Shown here in pieces: positions 33,555 to 44,321 of a stretch of 64,000 bases of DNA (position 1 is its first letter; the number at the start of each line of letters is the position of its first letter). The notes under the pieces were generated by a model. That model made no database searches, had not been told where the DNA came from, and was given only the letters and a program-made list of their open reading frames with translations. The DNA is from Branchiostoma floridae (Eukaryota; Chordata; Leptocardii; Amphioxiformes; Branchiostomatidae), in contig NC_049990.1 in the NCBI RefSeq assembly GCF_000003815.2, positions 13,877,349-13,941,348 of the forward strand, in the 5' to 3' direction. Position numbers and translations under genes: made by a program.

Positions 33555-35894
33555 GACAGACAGACAGACAAACACACACACAAAACTATATCACCATTTT
33601 CCATAGAGATAAACATGTCAGAGAATCTAGACGAGACAAATAACAGATTATTTAGTTCTCGCAATGGAATGAGTGCCTCACCTGCATGTTCAGCCGGTCC
33701 ATCACCGGGCGGCCCGACAGGTCCCACGGGTCCAGCTGGCCCCGGGGCTCCCTTTTCTCCCGGAGGTCCAGGTGGACCTGAGTAAATAAAAAAGCACACC
33801 TTCAGTCACGAAACTTCATTAAGAATGATTCACAAGTATTGTAAAATATTTCAACAGGATACTGTGTCAATCCTTTTCAAGAATTTTTCTAACTTGCCTG
33901 GCGTCTTGATCATCTCGTAAAGACGCTGCTCCAAGGCTGCACTTTGGTTTTGCGATATGTCATCCAAGTCGCGTTTCAAGGCGCCAACAGCGATGGAGAG
34001 TTGGGATGTGTCCTCCAGATGGCGTTTCATGGCGTCAACAGTTGTGGTCAGTTCCGATATTTCCTAAAAACCATACAGTACTTTAAAAAAAAACGTTCAA
34101 AATAACATGAACTAGTGACGATGTTTCACATATTTCAATACGTACTTAATTATTAACCCTATTCAGATGGGGAGGGGTGAATATTGAGGCCTCTGCCAAC
34201 TTTTTTCTCGCATAATGGCAGAACGACTTACGCTGGATCCACCAAATTGGTGACTTCTCCTCAAATTTAGTTGGCAACAATTTCACGAAGTTTATTTTCT
34301 ACAAACCGTTCAGTATGTCATAAGTCATAATAACACGAACTACAGAAGATGTATCATAAATCTAGACATCTACTTATCAAAATAGGAAAGAAAACATTCT
34401 GTCCAGCAAAGAGTTTGGGATGTTTACCTTCTTGTTGATGAACGTCAGAGGTGCGAGTCCCACAGCGAGCAGCACGGCAATGCCGGCGGCGATGCAGCTG
34501 CGGTGGGAGCGGATGAAGCTACAGAGAGCACCGCGGCCGCTTGCTCCACCCGGATACGTGCGGTCTGTTCGAAATAGTGATTTGGTTCTGGTCATTATCA
34601 AGTTCTTTCACGTGACGGCACCAATATTCAATATAGATAACCATAACCGTAAATCATTTCGACAAGAATGTATCTTCTCCGAAAATTGAGATACTTATGG
34701 CATCAAATGCTAGCAAAAGAAAGAACATCAGCGTACCCAAAGCTATGTGATGAAGATGTTTACATATGACATATTTTGTAAACAGAGAACGGATAGAACA
34801 TGGTTTTAATACTTTCTCTTGATATATGTAAAATCAGAATTATAAGTAGTAACATGGTTCATGTATATGAATAATATTTGATTCGAAGTATTCAGCGATA
34901 CGCATTTTATAACCGATAATAATGATCATGATAAACCATCCAACAATACACACTCATTAATAATAACGATATTGTGACCAAAAACTTTGAAAAATGAAGA
35001 AAAATTGCCGAAATGGAATTCAAAATGTCCAAAACGATATTTTCTACACATGACAGGGACATACTCTGCAGTATGTCAAGTCAGAGGGGCAAAACTACCA
35101 CTGAAGAGGGCCTACCTATACTATAGCATAATACAATGGAGACTCGTTTTGGTGCAATTACCCCGGATGACCCAGGGGAATCCAAAATGGCCACCACATC
35201 TGGCAAATGAATTCACTTTCTTGCAATTACTTTCTTCTACTTTTACGTCATAGCTTGTTTGTTTGTTTTATCAAGATCTCAATTGGTGTTACTCGAGTTC
35301 AACACTATTTTTCCTGTAGTCCAACTACATTAAAACAATAAAATGAAATTAAAAGAATAAAGCTTGTACAGTCAGTACACAGAAAATTGAACATTAAATC
35401 AACAAATGTGGCAAACTTGAAAGTGATTGGCAGAGGTCAGTGGGCAACAAAGAATAACGAAAACAATCAGGTATCATATGCATCAGTACTCATGAATATT
35501 TATGGCGTAAATATTCTCTGCCTTAGCCATCATTCCTTGATAAGTGGCGTCATAACTAATACATTATATACTACAAAGACATACATACATTCTTCTTGGA
35601 AAACATTCTGATTGCACGAATGAAACTATGCAGTTAAGAGGCAAAATAAAGTAAAAAGAGTCGACTACCCTTAGAGGCATACGCAGCATGGCGTTTCACC
35701 TCCTCGGCTTCTTTGTACGTGTCTGTAGACGTTTCTCGGTCTTCCTGACGCCCGTCAGAAGCGCCTTTGTCTAGGCGGACACGCCCGCGGGAACCACCCT
35801 GGTGCCTGGGAGGGGGCTGGGGAGGCGGCACACTGGTTTGGTCGCCGCGGGGCCCAGAGGAACGGGTTCGGACGGGCTCTGCTTGCTCGTACAT
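32562..35894 (-). CDS. Type II transmembrane collagenous C-type lectin, five exons, 3' end not resolved
   Basis: Exons 35894-35669, 34564-34428, 34063-33898, 33777-33682 and 32942-32562 join in frame to 335 residues. Domains: Pro/Arg-rich cytoplasmic tail (1-95), TM helix (98-118, IAAGIAVLLAVGLAPL), coiled-coil-like stalk (122-176), nine Gly-X-Y triplets from residue 177 (GPPGPPGEKGAPGPAGPVG), C-type lectin domain (209-331). The CTLD has the WIGL core, CPKGYTMWLETCY, NCV and WASASC. In place of a Ca-site-2 EPN or QPD it has HPYGDGN, and the WND is missing, so classic Ca-dependent sugar binding is doubtful. Architecture resembles COLEC12-type and other collagenous surface lectins. The Met at 35894 starts MYEQAEPVRTRSS and has ACAACAG, a possible acceptor, just before it. 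The end is set at a GTATTA donor; any terminal exon lies near or in the gap. Confidence 0.8.
33058..33440. repeat. GCCGCTAGGGG-type interspersed repeat, copy 3
   Basis: CTCATTAATTATGCAAATTA, TGCAGTTCCAGAGCAACCTG, CTAGGGGACCC, CAAGACCACAGCACAT and TTCTTGAGTTATGCTGAC follow the order of the other copies; the 3' end runs into the (CA)n tract at 33476. Confidence 0.65.
33476..33581. repeat. (CA)n and (GACA)n microsatellite in lectin intron 4
   Basis: More than 35 CA units followed by GACA units. Open frames made only of His-Thr or Val-Cys are artefacts of it. Confidence 0.95.
33682..33777 (-). CDS. Lectin gene exon 4: collagen triplets
   Basis: 96 nt, phase 1 at both ends. Acceptor TTTACTCAG|GTCCA, donor ATGCAG|GTGAGG. 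Nine Gly-X-Y triplets then PAEHAG. Confidence 0.85.
33898..34063 (-). CDS. Lectin gene exon 3: stalk, ends at a GC donor
   Basis: Acceptor GTTTTTAG|GAAAT. Two heptad-like repeats (ISELTTTVDAMKRHLEDTSQ and IAVGALKRDLDDISQN). The end ACGCCAG|GCAAGT makes a GC-AG intron; only this boundary keeps the collagen frame of the next exon. Confidence 0.72.
34154..34295. mobile_element. Truncated piggyBac-type MITE (relative of 7274-8214)
   Basis: TTAACCCTATTCAGATGGGG at the left, then GTGGATCC-like and TTGGCAACAATTTCACGAAG matching the reverse complement of the right end of the 7274 element. The opposite end is missing. Confidence 0.65.
34428..34564 (-). CDS. Lectin gene exon 2: transmembrane segment
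   Basis: Acceptor TCGAACAG|ACCGC completes Asp, donor AAGAAG|GTAAAC, phase 0. Basic residues (RSHR) precede the hydrophobic helix and KK follows it. Confidence 0.75.
34565..35668. other. Lectin gene intron 1
   Basis: AT-rich, no gene or element recognised; the 88-codon plus frame at 34987-35253 has no motif. Confidence 0.5.
35669..35894 (-). CDS. Lectin gene exon 1: cytoplasmic tail
   Basis: Encodes MYEQAEPVRTRSS, a Pro/Gln run (PPPQPPPRHQ) and an acidic-basic segment ending HAAYASK. Donor AAGG|GTAGTC, phase 1. The Tyr at residue 2 and a second in DTYKEAEEV are possible phosphorylation sites. Confidence 0.72.
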
Positions 35895-36072
35895 TTCTGT
35901 TGTACGGTGACAAGCAAAGAGTGCACAGTCTATAACAGTCAAGATGCATGAATATGGAATATCAATATACCACGATTAGTCTGGAGAGCGTTGAAACTCT
36001 TGCCCTTATCTGGAAGAATCAGCAGGTATGACGCAAGGAAAATGGCATTTTGTTTACTGCAAGTGGCAGACA

Positions 36073-36345
36073 AATCTTTCAATCTTTATTCATTAAATCA
36101 ACATTACAGAGTTATCCCTTACAGCAGTACCTCTGAAGACCGTTGATCTTACAGTGTGGGGTGAATTATTACAACAACTAGACACAGTAGGCATGACATA
36201 AACAGTACATAGACAAAAAAACACTTAAGCATCAGTCAATGATTTGTTATATAGTCTGATGGTATAGTGTAGGAAGGAGTTGCGCAGTCTGGAGGTCCTT
36301 ACTTTTGGGACAAAGATGCTAACCTGAACTTCGCAGTATTCTGCA
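36073..36345 (-). mobile_element. Non-LTR retrotransposon 3' end
   Basis: The minus frame reads FVPKVRTSRLRNSFLHYTIR then LYNKSLTDA and a stop at 36225, the C-terminus seen in many LINE polymerases (RTSRLRNSF). A noncoding tail follows to about 36073 with AATAAAGATTGAAAG. Truncated on the 5' side. Confidence 0.7.
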
Positions 36346-36872
36346 TAATTTATGCTAGTGCACTTAAATGCAACGACTTTAAATTCAACGGCCGTTACCA
36401 GAGGAACATTAGAGGTGACACTATTTGCATACTACGTGGCACGGCTCTGTGACATACATGAATTCACACAATCGCCCTCTATGAAACGCATAAGCATTCA
36501 GTCTGTCGTAGGCATAGTATACGTATGTGCGTTCAGAATGCAGCCCGTCGGCTACTGCGAAACTAATGCAGTTCTAGTACACATTGCTAGGCTACGCTTT
36601 TGATCCATGAAAGCAAATCTTCTACGCGCGAAGATAATTTCAGTTCTATAAATTGATGCTAGGTGACGCTTTTGATCCATTGACCATGAGAACAAAGCTT
36701 CTATGATAGTAGATAATAATAATCGTCGTACTAAAAAAATGTTAGTTTCTGATGTTTTGATTCAAGAAAAAAAGTGCTTTAGCAGAAATACTTCTCATTT
36801 ATGACAAAAGTTGCTTATTGCTTGTGACTTCCTAAACTATATAAAAAGCTTCAGTTGCTCAGTTTCCATATA

Positions 36873-37534
36873 CAGTCAAACCTGTATTAGCGGCCACCTT
36901 TGCATACCGGCCACCTGCCCATAGTGGCCACTTTTTGTCGGTCCCTTGGATTCGTAATGATTAAGAGATAGGCTTAGCGGCCACCTGTCCAACGCGGCCA
37001 CGGCCACACGATTTCCGGTCCCGCAGGTACAAAAACACTGCCGATTACGGCAACGCGGACCGCTGGTCTATGTTTCGGATCGCGTTCGGTCATATGCAGC
37101 GGCCTTATCGTCACACTACGCCAGATTTAAAACCTCTGTGATTTATTTCCAAACAAAACTTCGCTAAAACTGGCCTTACCCATACCCGCTGACAAACGAG
37201 GTCATATAAGGTTAATAGACGACACCAATATTACGGAGGTAAATTGTGTTAAAGTTACGTTCTAATACACTGGATACCGGTCTCTTCAGACAATATCAAC
37301 TGTAGAACATTTAAAATTTTTTATAGCTTTTGTGTTCTTAATACATATAGTGTAAAAATCATTGCAGTACATGTACAGTACTGTATTATGTGAATATAAA
37401 TCAGTGGGTACTAAAACCATGTGTAACTTATTGCTTGTGGTCAATTAATTAGCATATTCTCTATAGTGACCACCTCTCTAAAGTGGCCAATTTTGACCAG
37501 TCCCTTGAGTGGCCGCTATAGACAGGTTTGACTG
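36873..37534. mobile_element. Tc1/mariner-type MITE, 662 bp
   Basis: Ends CAGTCAAACCTGTATTAGCG and, inverted, CAGTCAAACCTGTCTATAGC, each next to TA (36871-36872, 37535-37536). GCGGCCAC words repeat inside both ends. Copy B lacks it at the matching place (TTTTCATATAGAAGC near 55490). No transposase frame. Confidence 0.8.
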
Positions 37535-37599
37535 TACTATAGAAACAACAACATAGAGATCTGCCCTGGTGCTAAACACTATTTTTTTAATAGACACGA

Positions 37600-38345
37600 G
37601 ACACTAGGCATAACAAACACAGCACCTGTCAGACGCACAAACACACCCGCCGTTCCTCCTGAGCACTTTCAACACACAAGTACGCCTGTCCATGGTACTG
37701 AACACTACCCCCACATACGCACACCTGTCCATGGAACTGGACACTTTCCACACACTCAAACACGGATGCCCTTGCTTTTTAGATTATTCACACATAAACA
37801 CACCTACCATTGGCCCTGAACACTGCCCACACATATACACGCCTGTCATTGGTACTGAACACTACCTACACGCAAACACACCTGTCCTCGGTACTATACT
37901 GAACACTACCCTCACAAAAACACACCTGCCCATGGTACTGATAACTTTTCACACACTCAAACACACATGCCCTTGTTTCTTAAAATCACCCACACACAAA
38001 CACAGCTAGGATTGGTCCTGAACGCTAACCGCACATGAACACACCGGTCCTTAGTATTGAACACTTTTTACACACTCAATCACTTGCCCTTGCTTCTGAA
38101 AATTATCCACTCACAAACACGCATAGAATTGGTCCTGAACACTATTCACGTACAAACAGACCTGTCCTTTGTACTGAACACTACCTAAACGCAAACACAC
38201 CTGTCCTTGGTACTGAACACTTTCCACACACTCAAACACAGATGCCCTTGCGTCTTAAAATCATCCACACATAAACACACTTACTATTAATCCTGAACAT
38301 TATCCACACATAAACACTTGTCCTTGGTACTGAACACTGTATTCA
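37600..38345. repeat. Minisatellite, copy A (unit about 39 bp)
   Basis: Degenerate tandem units built on CACACCTGTCCTTGGTACTG followed by AACACTACCCACACATAAA. The open frames across it (for example 37692-38009) carry no protein information. Confidence 0.9.
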
Positions 38346-39706
38346 TCCTGAGGAGACATTTATTAATACACGGGTGTAATTTTAGCTTCCTACAGTAATA
38401 GAAGTGGGTCCGATCTAGGGGAACTGATCTTCCGACCGATTTCCAAGGGTGTGGTCATCTTGAAATTAACTCGGTCTCTAATACAAATCTGAGCAACAAT
38501 TTTTGAGATATTTCAGTTTCATTTATATTATGTGCCTTTACCTTTGTGCCTTATGCCATTTCATTCGATAAAAAATAAGCTTGCAATAAAACTACTTGCA
38601 GTACGTTCTGACTCACCTAGGTTAGGTTTTGATACAATATAGAATAAAAAGCCTGATAAAAACGACTAAAAAACGTTAAAAAAACAGCAGGACCCTAACC
38701 TCTGTTTGGAGATGGAGAGTATACGTAATACCGTTATACTAACATTCTCTGCAGACGTGCCACCGTGCCGTTAGTAAAGAAAACAACAACAACACAGTGT
38801 GCTAATGTTTATTAATGGAATTTCCAACATTTTGCGTTAGAACTGATAGAAATAAGCAACAGATTTTACCGTTTACAACATTGATACCATCGTAGGAGAA
38901 TATTTTTTAATCAAGTATAAAGTAATATCATCCATACAATTTTCAAACCGTATACATTGGCATGGATTTTAAGATTATGTTGGGATTACGATTCTCATGA
39001 TTTTTATCAACATTCATGTTATGCAAATAACTAGACAATCAACATCAGGGTACACGTCAGTCTAATTCTGAGTTGTTTGTGACACGCCATTACCGATCCG
39101 CCACTGACGGACGCGACACACAACAAGCGCCAACTGAGGCTATTCTGACTGGATTGAAAGGTATCATTCTGTCATTTTATTGTCATTTACCATTTAACAC
39201 ACCACCGGGGTCCTTTTGGGCCCGGCGTATATTTCGAAGTGCAATTTAAACAAAACGATTTTGATACGAAAAAATCAGCATCTCATAAGTCATATAGGCT
39301 CTTTATTATTTCACCGAGATAGGCACGATATATACTGTAGTAGTGTAGATATCAGAATGGGATCCGTTTGAGCCCACGCAAGATGTGCAGTTATCTTAAA
39401 CATTAACATTTTTGCGCTGTTCTCAATATGTATACTTGTGAGTATGATTATTTAAATTTATTATGACTTTTCGCTTGAAAACTAAGGGGCATAAAACAGA
39501 ATTAGCACCGTGTGTATAAAGCGTGGTCTCTCTGGTCTTTTTATATTTTTTTACATAAATCATAATGATGAGCAGGAATCATTATGTTTATTCCTGGAAG
39601 GTCAAAACAGTCATAAAGACGAGGTAGCAAAACAAGTAAACAGCCTTCACCTTGATATTAATATTCAACCAGCGAGCTTCAGACAATTAGCACCACAATA
39701 TCACTA
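38346..39706. other. Noncoding part of duplication copy A
   Basis: Matches 57560-59020. It holds the single foldback arm at 38645-38715 (absent from copy B) and no gene. Confidence 0.6.
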
Positions 39707-40070
39707 AAGCTAAGGGCACAACCCGTCGTACGTGCTAAACGTGGGCGATCATTTGGGATCAGTAATTGGTATACGTAAGTACCGCCTCCGTACGAACTCG
39801 AACGGGATCCAACGGATTTGGGAGCACGCCGTAGAACTATACGTGCATGGCGAACTTTCTTTGCATTCGGGCTGCGGATTCGCCCCCCTGCGCAACGAAC
39901 GATGCACGCAACCGGCTCACGGCCAGGCGTGGCGTGCAGACCACATACTTACACTTTGCGCAACCGTGCGAGTGACGTGCGTCGAGACGTTCTCCTTCCT
40001 CACGTTTTCAGAAAAACGTGGCGGGCATGACCTCCCGAAAAACGTACGGACAAAAAGCACGTATGGCAGA
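39707..40070. mobile_element. MITE, AAGCTAAGGGCACAACC family, copy 2 (in duplication A)
   Basis: Left end AAGCTAAGGGCACAACCCGT intact; right end decayed (AAAAAGCACGTATGGCAGAG). Corresponds to 59022-60353 in copy B, which has a second transposon inside it. The sequence TAA at 39776-39778 is the empty site of that insertion. Confidence 0.75.
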
Positions 40071-40197
40071 GTAATTCAAAACTGTTTGTGACGTGCCGCA
40101 AGAAATTACAAAACGCCTATCTTTCAAACACAGGAGAAAACATATTCAGTTCTTGTATCTTAGGTCATTAACTATACTAATACGAAAGATGTAACTA

Positions 40198-40545
40198 AAA
40201 CTAAGGGCACGCCGCACGTGTTATTTGTTCGTACGTTTCTGTTGGAAGATCACCTCCGCCACGTTTTTCTAAAAACGTGGGAAAGGAATGGCTAGAGCAA
40301 GGAGGGCTGTACAGGGCACGCGCGCCGCCTGTACTGGCACGTACGGGAAAGAATCCGCACCCCGAATATAGAAAAAGTTTTGCATGCACGTTAAGTGCTA
40401 CGGCGTGTCTGCGTGCTCACAAATCCGTTGGATTCCGTACGATTTCGTACGGAGGTGGCACTTACCACTTACGGATCCCAAAAGATTGCCCATGTTTTTG
40501 TACGTAGTCAGCACGCACTTGCACGTACGATGGTTGGAGTTCCTG
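40198..40545. mobile_element. MITE, AAGCTAAGGGCACAACC family, copy 3
   Basis: Left end AACTAAGGGCACGCCGCACG; interior reversed relative to copy 2 (AGTGCTACGGCGTGTCTGCG). Part of a block (about 40120-41443) that copy B lacks. Confidence 0.65.
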
Positions 40546-40639
40546 ATATTAACATGATAGGCAAGGGTGCGAAAATCTCGTAACTGTATCGTAATTATCT
40601 TATAATTTAAAGAATGTCGGTGACCTGTCAGTTGGTATT

Positions 40640-41262
40640 TGATTTTATCTTTATTTTTCTTATTCTGTTTTCTTTAGTCAGGGTAGCACAACTCAGTGTA
40701 ACCACACTGCTTTACAGTGGGGCCCTGGATAACACATAGTACATGTCACATCAACACAATATATAACATACAAATAATATACACAAAAGACCGTTATCCA
40801 TAATCATAATACAGTCCGGTCGTGAAGTCAGAGGTCAACTCTCAATTTCATCATACACTTAAATGTTGCAATGTTTGGAGCCGTTTTTAAAGTCATTGGA
40901 AGGTGATTCCACTGACAAACGCCCCTGTGGCTAAACTTACGCCTTCCACATTCTAAGTGAACTTGTGGCAGCTCTATTGATTGGATTAAACTATATATGA
41001 CGAATAGGGTAACTGTGAGTCTCTGATACCATATGGAATACACTGAAATATTCTGGAAGTACTTGGTTAACAGACTTGTAAACTGTATGCAACAGGTGTT
41101 CATTTCTTCTAGTTTCCAGAGTTTTCCAGTGAAGACTAGAGAGTTCATTACTACCGATGTGAGACGTATATGAAAGACCAAGTATAATTCTAGCAGCTCG
41201 TTTGTGTAGCTTTTGTAATATCTGAAATGCATTTTCCACAGTTACCCCATACAACATTGGTC
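40640..41262 (-). mobile_element. CR1-like LINE 3' end, frameshifted
   Basis: Minus strand: LQKLHKRAARIILGLSYTSH, LHWKTLETRRNEHLLHTVYK, HSYPIR, then in another frame LPQVHLECGRRKFSHRGVCQ and WNHLPMTLKTAPNIATFK. This is the usual C-terminal order of CR1/L2-type polymerases, broken by one frameshift near 41000. Private to copy A. Confidence 0.8.
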
Positions 41263-41443
41263 CTCGCTAGGAATGTACACAGGGGGCGGGGTGGGGGTCT
41301 TATACTTTGTCTTTTTAAGACCTACCCACTTACCAACGATATGTGATCACAATACATCCAGAGGCTTTTACGTTATGTTCACCACAGATGTTAAGAAACA
41401 CCGCATACACACAGACACATGCACCCATCCACAAACTAGTCAC

Positions 41444-42005
41444 CCACACACCCATATACCCATTTCAACACTTTGATTTATAGAGGTATCAATAGGAAAG
41501 TACTTTCTTGTCTTAAAAAGTCAAATAGCACAAACGAAAATCACTTCAATTTCTTGGTCTTCGGTGGTTTAAAATGGATACAGTTAACACAGATATGGAA
41601 AATAGAAAGATACATTTTATGGTTCAGAAAAACTCTGAACATTCAAGGCACACCGCATGTTAAGCTAAAATGTCCTATGCTATGGAATTGCATGATTGTG
41701 TATAATCGCCTACCCCTCATTCTCCGATTTGAATTTTGTTCAAGTGCTTCTGAATCATTGTTCCCGAATTCCCGGCAATACCCTCAGAACTTGTGCTGCA
41801 TTTTTGAAGGAGGCATCTGCTGTGTTGACTATAAAGGGACACAATGACACAGATCAGACGTCAGAACATATCACATGGTTACATTTGTCCAAAAAAAAAT
41901 CTGGGCATCCATAGATTGAATATATATAGCTGAAACATGGAATGATGAAGAGTACTATCAAAAAGGTGACTTTAGGATTCTTTTGTGTTTAGGTGACAGG
42001 ACACC
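41444..42005 (+). promoter_or_regulatory. 5' flank of LRR gene A, with probable 5' UTR splice acceptor
   Basis: TTCTTTTGTGTTTAG ends at 41992, followed by GTGACAGGACACCATGG; the same arrangement (TTCTTTTCTGTTTAG) precedes LRR gene B. This suggests an upstream noncoding exon spliced just before the start codon. About 335 bp (41590-41925) of this flank has no counterpart in copy B. Confidence 0.5.
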
Positions 42006-43784
42006 ATGGGAGGAAAGCTCCGACACCTGCTGATTTTCCTTCTCATCATCCCGAAGGAGCCCAACTTGCCTGAAGCCGGCTGCAGCTGTGAACCATCATC
42101 ACAATGCCAATGCTATAAACTGGGCCTCACCGGCATCCCTCAGAACCTCCCAACATCCATCTCCCGGTTAAACCTGCAAGGTAACCAGATAACTAGCATT
42201 CAGTCTGGTTCTTTCACAAATCTAACCCGGCTAAAAGCGTTGCATCTGCACTTTAACATGATAACAGTGATTGAGAAAGGCGCATTTGCAAGTCTATCCC
42301 GTCTAGAAACGTTGACGCTATCCTTTAACCACATGACAGTGATTGAGTCTGATTTATTCGTACATCTAATCCACCTAAAAGAGTTGTGGCTGGATAACAA
42401 CCAAATAACAAATATCCAACATGGAGCACTCTGTTATCTATCCCAGCTACAAATGTTGAATCTGTTCCTAAACAAAATAACAAATATTCCTTCTGGATTG
42501 TTTTCAAATCTACACCAGCTACAAAGGTTGTACATGAGGTACAACAAGATAACAATGATTCAGCCTTGCACATTTGCAAATCTGATTCACCTTAAAGAAC
42601 TGCGTCTGGATTTCAACCAAATAACGACGATTCAGTCTAGTGCATTTACAAATCTAAACCAGCTACAAGAGTTGCACCTGTCCAATAACAAGATAACAAT
42701 GATTCAGCCTGGTGCATTTACAAATCTAACCCAACTTCAAGAATTGAACCTATCCTATAACAAGATAACAATGATTGATTTTACATTCTTAATTTACCTA
42801 ATCCGTATGCACAAACATGCAAGTATAAGCATAAACCTTGACAGGAACCCATGGCAGTGTGATTGTAGGATGGTTTACGTCAGAGTGCATGTGTATTTCA
42901 AAAGATTTGCTACATCTGGTACATTTATAAACCGAATGATATGTGCCCGACCCCAAAAAATCAGTGGAGAGAAATTTATAGATGCTAATATTGGAGAAAT
43001 GATATGTGATGAAGAGCCAACCACATCAACACCTCCTGTTGATGTACAAGTAACTTTAAAGGACTCCTACAATTGTACCGTCAACTATTGCTATAACTGG
43101 TGCTTAAAACGCAAAACCGGCTCAACAGCAGGTCCTACACACAAAACACTAACTTCGACCCTTGAAATCACTTCAAGCAAACCAGAAAGTACAAGTTCCC
43201 ATGAATCTCCTCCCAGTTTCCGCTTGCTTGTCATCATTGCGTCTATCAGTTGTTCAGTAGCAGGTATTGTTCTGGTCGGCGCCATTATTTTCATAATTTG
43301 GTTCATGAGAAGGACTCGGCATCCTTCTTCAGAACGAAATCCCAATGTTGTTGGCAGCAACACAAACAAATCTAATTCTCCAATTACCAATGATGATGAT
43401 CACCAGTATGAAGATATTGATGATCACTATGATCAGACAGGGCAGGGCCAGTCCCAGGCTAACATTCATTCTCTGGCGGTTGGAAATGTATCCACTAAAG
43501 TGCTAGCTGCCTCATATCAAAATGTTATGTGTGCAGGTGCTGGAAGTGGCCATGATAGTAATCTGATAGGACAGGACCAGCCTCAAGGTATTACTGAAGC
43601 CAACTTTAACACGACAGCTACTGTAGTGGCCAGTGTTCACGGTCAGCCAGGACAGGGTCAGTCCCAGGCCACCACAAAATCTTTGGTTGTTAAAAATCCA
43701 GTTTATGGCCCAGAGCCTACAGCCTTCAAGCTGAGTCATCTGTACAATGCCGAATGTCAAGGCAATTATCAGGCTGACCCTTAA
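42006..43784 (+). CDS. Single-pass LRR receptor A (592 aa)
   Basis: Cell-surface receptor by architecture. Signal peptide (1-25, LLIFLLIIPKEP), LRRNT with C26, C28, C34, C36, nine 24-residue LRRs (about 51-270, consensus LQxLxLxxNxITxIxxGxFxNL), LRRCT from NPWQCDC with C285, C287, C313, C334, Ser/Thr/Pro stalk with N-glycosylation sites (NCT), TM 407-433, then a 160-residue tail. The tail has GQGQSQA repeats and five tyrosines (QYEDI, HYDQT, SYQNV, VYGPE, LYNAE). YxNx fits a Grb2-type SH2 site. There is no TIR or kinase domain. One coding exon; the ATG has an excellent context (CACCATGG). LRR-transmembrane genes are greatly expanded in amphioxus and are often proposed to act in immunity; the ligand is unknown. 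Confidence 0.88.
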   Translation: MGGKLRHLLIFLLIIPKEPNLPEAGCSCEPSSQCQCYKLGLTGIPQNLPTSISRLNLQGNQITSIQSGSFTNLTRLKALHLHFNMITVIEKGAFASLSRLETLTLSFNHMTVIESDLFVHLIHLKELWLDNNQITNIQHGALCYLSQLQMLNLFLNKITNIPSGLFSNLHQLQRLYMRYNKITMIQPCTFANLIHLKELRLDFNQITTIQSSAFTNLNQLQELHLSNNKITMIQPGAFTNLTQLQELNLSYNKITMIDFTFLIYLIRMHKHASISINLDRNPWQCDCRMVYVRVHVYFKRFATSGTFINRMICARPQKISGEKFIDANIGEMICDEEPTTSTPPVDVQVTLKDSYNCTVNYCYNWCLKRKTGSTAGPTHKTLTSTLEITSSKPESTSSHESPPSFRLLVIIASISCSVAGIVLVGAIIFIIWFMRRTRHPSSERNPNVVGSNTNKSNSPITNDDDHQYEDIDDHYDQTGQGQSQANIHSLAVGNVSTKVLAASYQNVMCAGAGSGHDSNLIGQDQPQGITEANFNTTATVVASVHGQPGQGQSQATTKSLVVKNPVYGPEPTAFKLSHLYNAECQGNYQADP

Positions 43785-44320
43785 TCCAGCACACACAACA
43801 AATCTACTGTAGTGACCAGTGGTCATAATCAGCCATGGCCAGAGCATGGCCAGTCCCAGGCCATCACTGAATCAAACACACAAAACTCAGCTACTGTACG
43901 TAGTGGCCAGTGGTCTTGATATGATGATATAGGGCCGGGTCAGTCTTAGGTCATTACTGAATCCAACACACTCCATAGCTACTGCAGTGACCATTACAGT
44001 CATAATCAACCAGAGGAGGGTCAACCTCAGGCCACACTGAATCCAATACACACAACACTGAAGTAATGGTCAGTGGTCTTGATAACATAGGGCAGGGTCA
44101 GTCTCAGGGTTTTACTGTATCCAACACATACATTACAGCCACTGTGACAGGCTAACACTCAATCAATACAGATCGCAGGGCTACCACACTACAAAGTGCT
44201 AGATGACTTAAAGCCAAGTCAAAAGTACTCGGTGTAAGGAAAACACGAGAAAAACAAATGACCAATGTCCATGATTATGAGGCGACAGATCATCAATGTA
44301 TCCACCACAAACACCATGGC
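43785..44320 (+). pseudogene. Decayed C-terminal tail coding sequence downstream of LRR gene A
   Basis: After the TAA the same frame continues with SSTHNKSTVVTSGHNQPWPE and HGQSQAITESNTQ to a TGA near 43919, clearly a repeat of the coding unit TVVASVHGQPGQGQSQA. Further decayed units follow. At 44175 AGLPHYKVLDDLKPSQKYS begins, ended by a one-base deletion relative to copy B. This is the remains of a longer cytoplasmic tail. Confidence 0.65.
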
Positions 44321-44321
44321 T

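Noticed and set aside
33413-33643. Open frames made of His-Thr or Val-Cys
   Set aside because: Pure translation of the CA repeat.
37692-38274. Frames rich in THLSMVL... and HTPVLGTEH
   Set aside because: Translation of the 39-bp minisatellite; the homologous block in copy B does not keep the frames.
37600-38345. CRISPR-like regular repeats
   Set aside because: Degenerate tandem minisatellite without unique spacers, in an animal genome.
40991-41257. Host gene with WKTLETRRNEH protein
   Set aside because: Typical LINE polymerase C-terminus with a frameshift; not a host gene.
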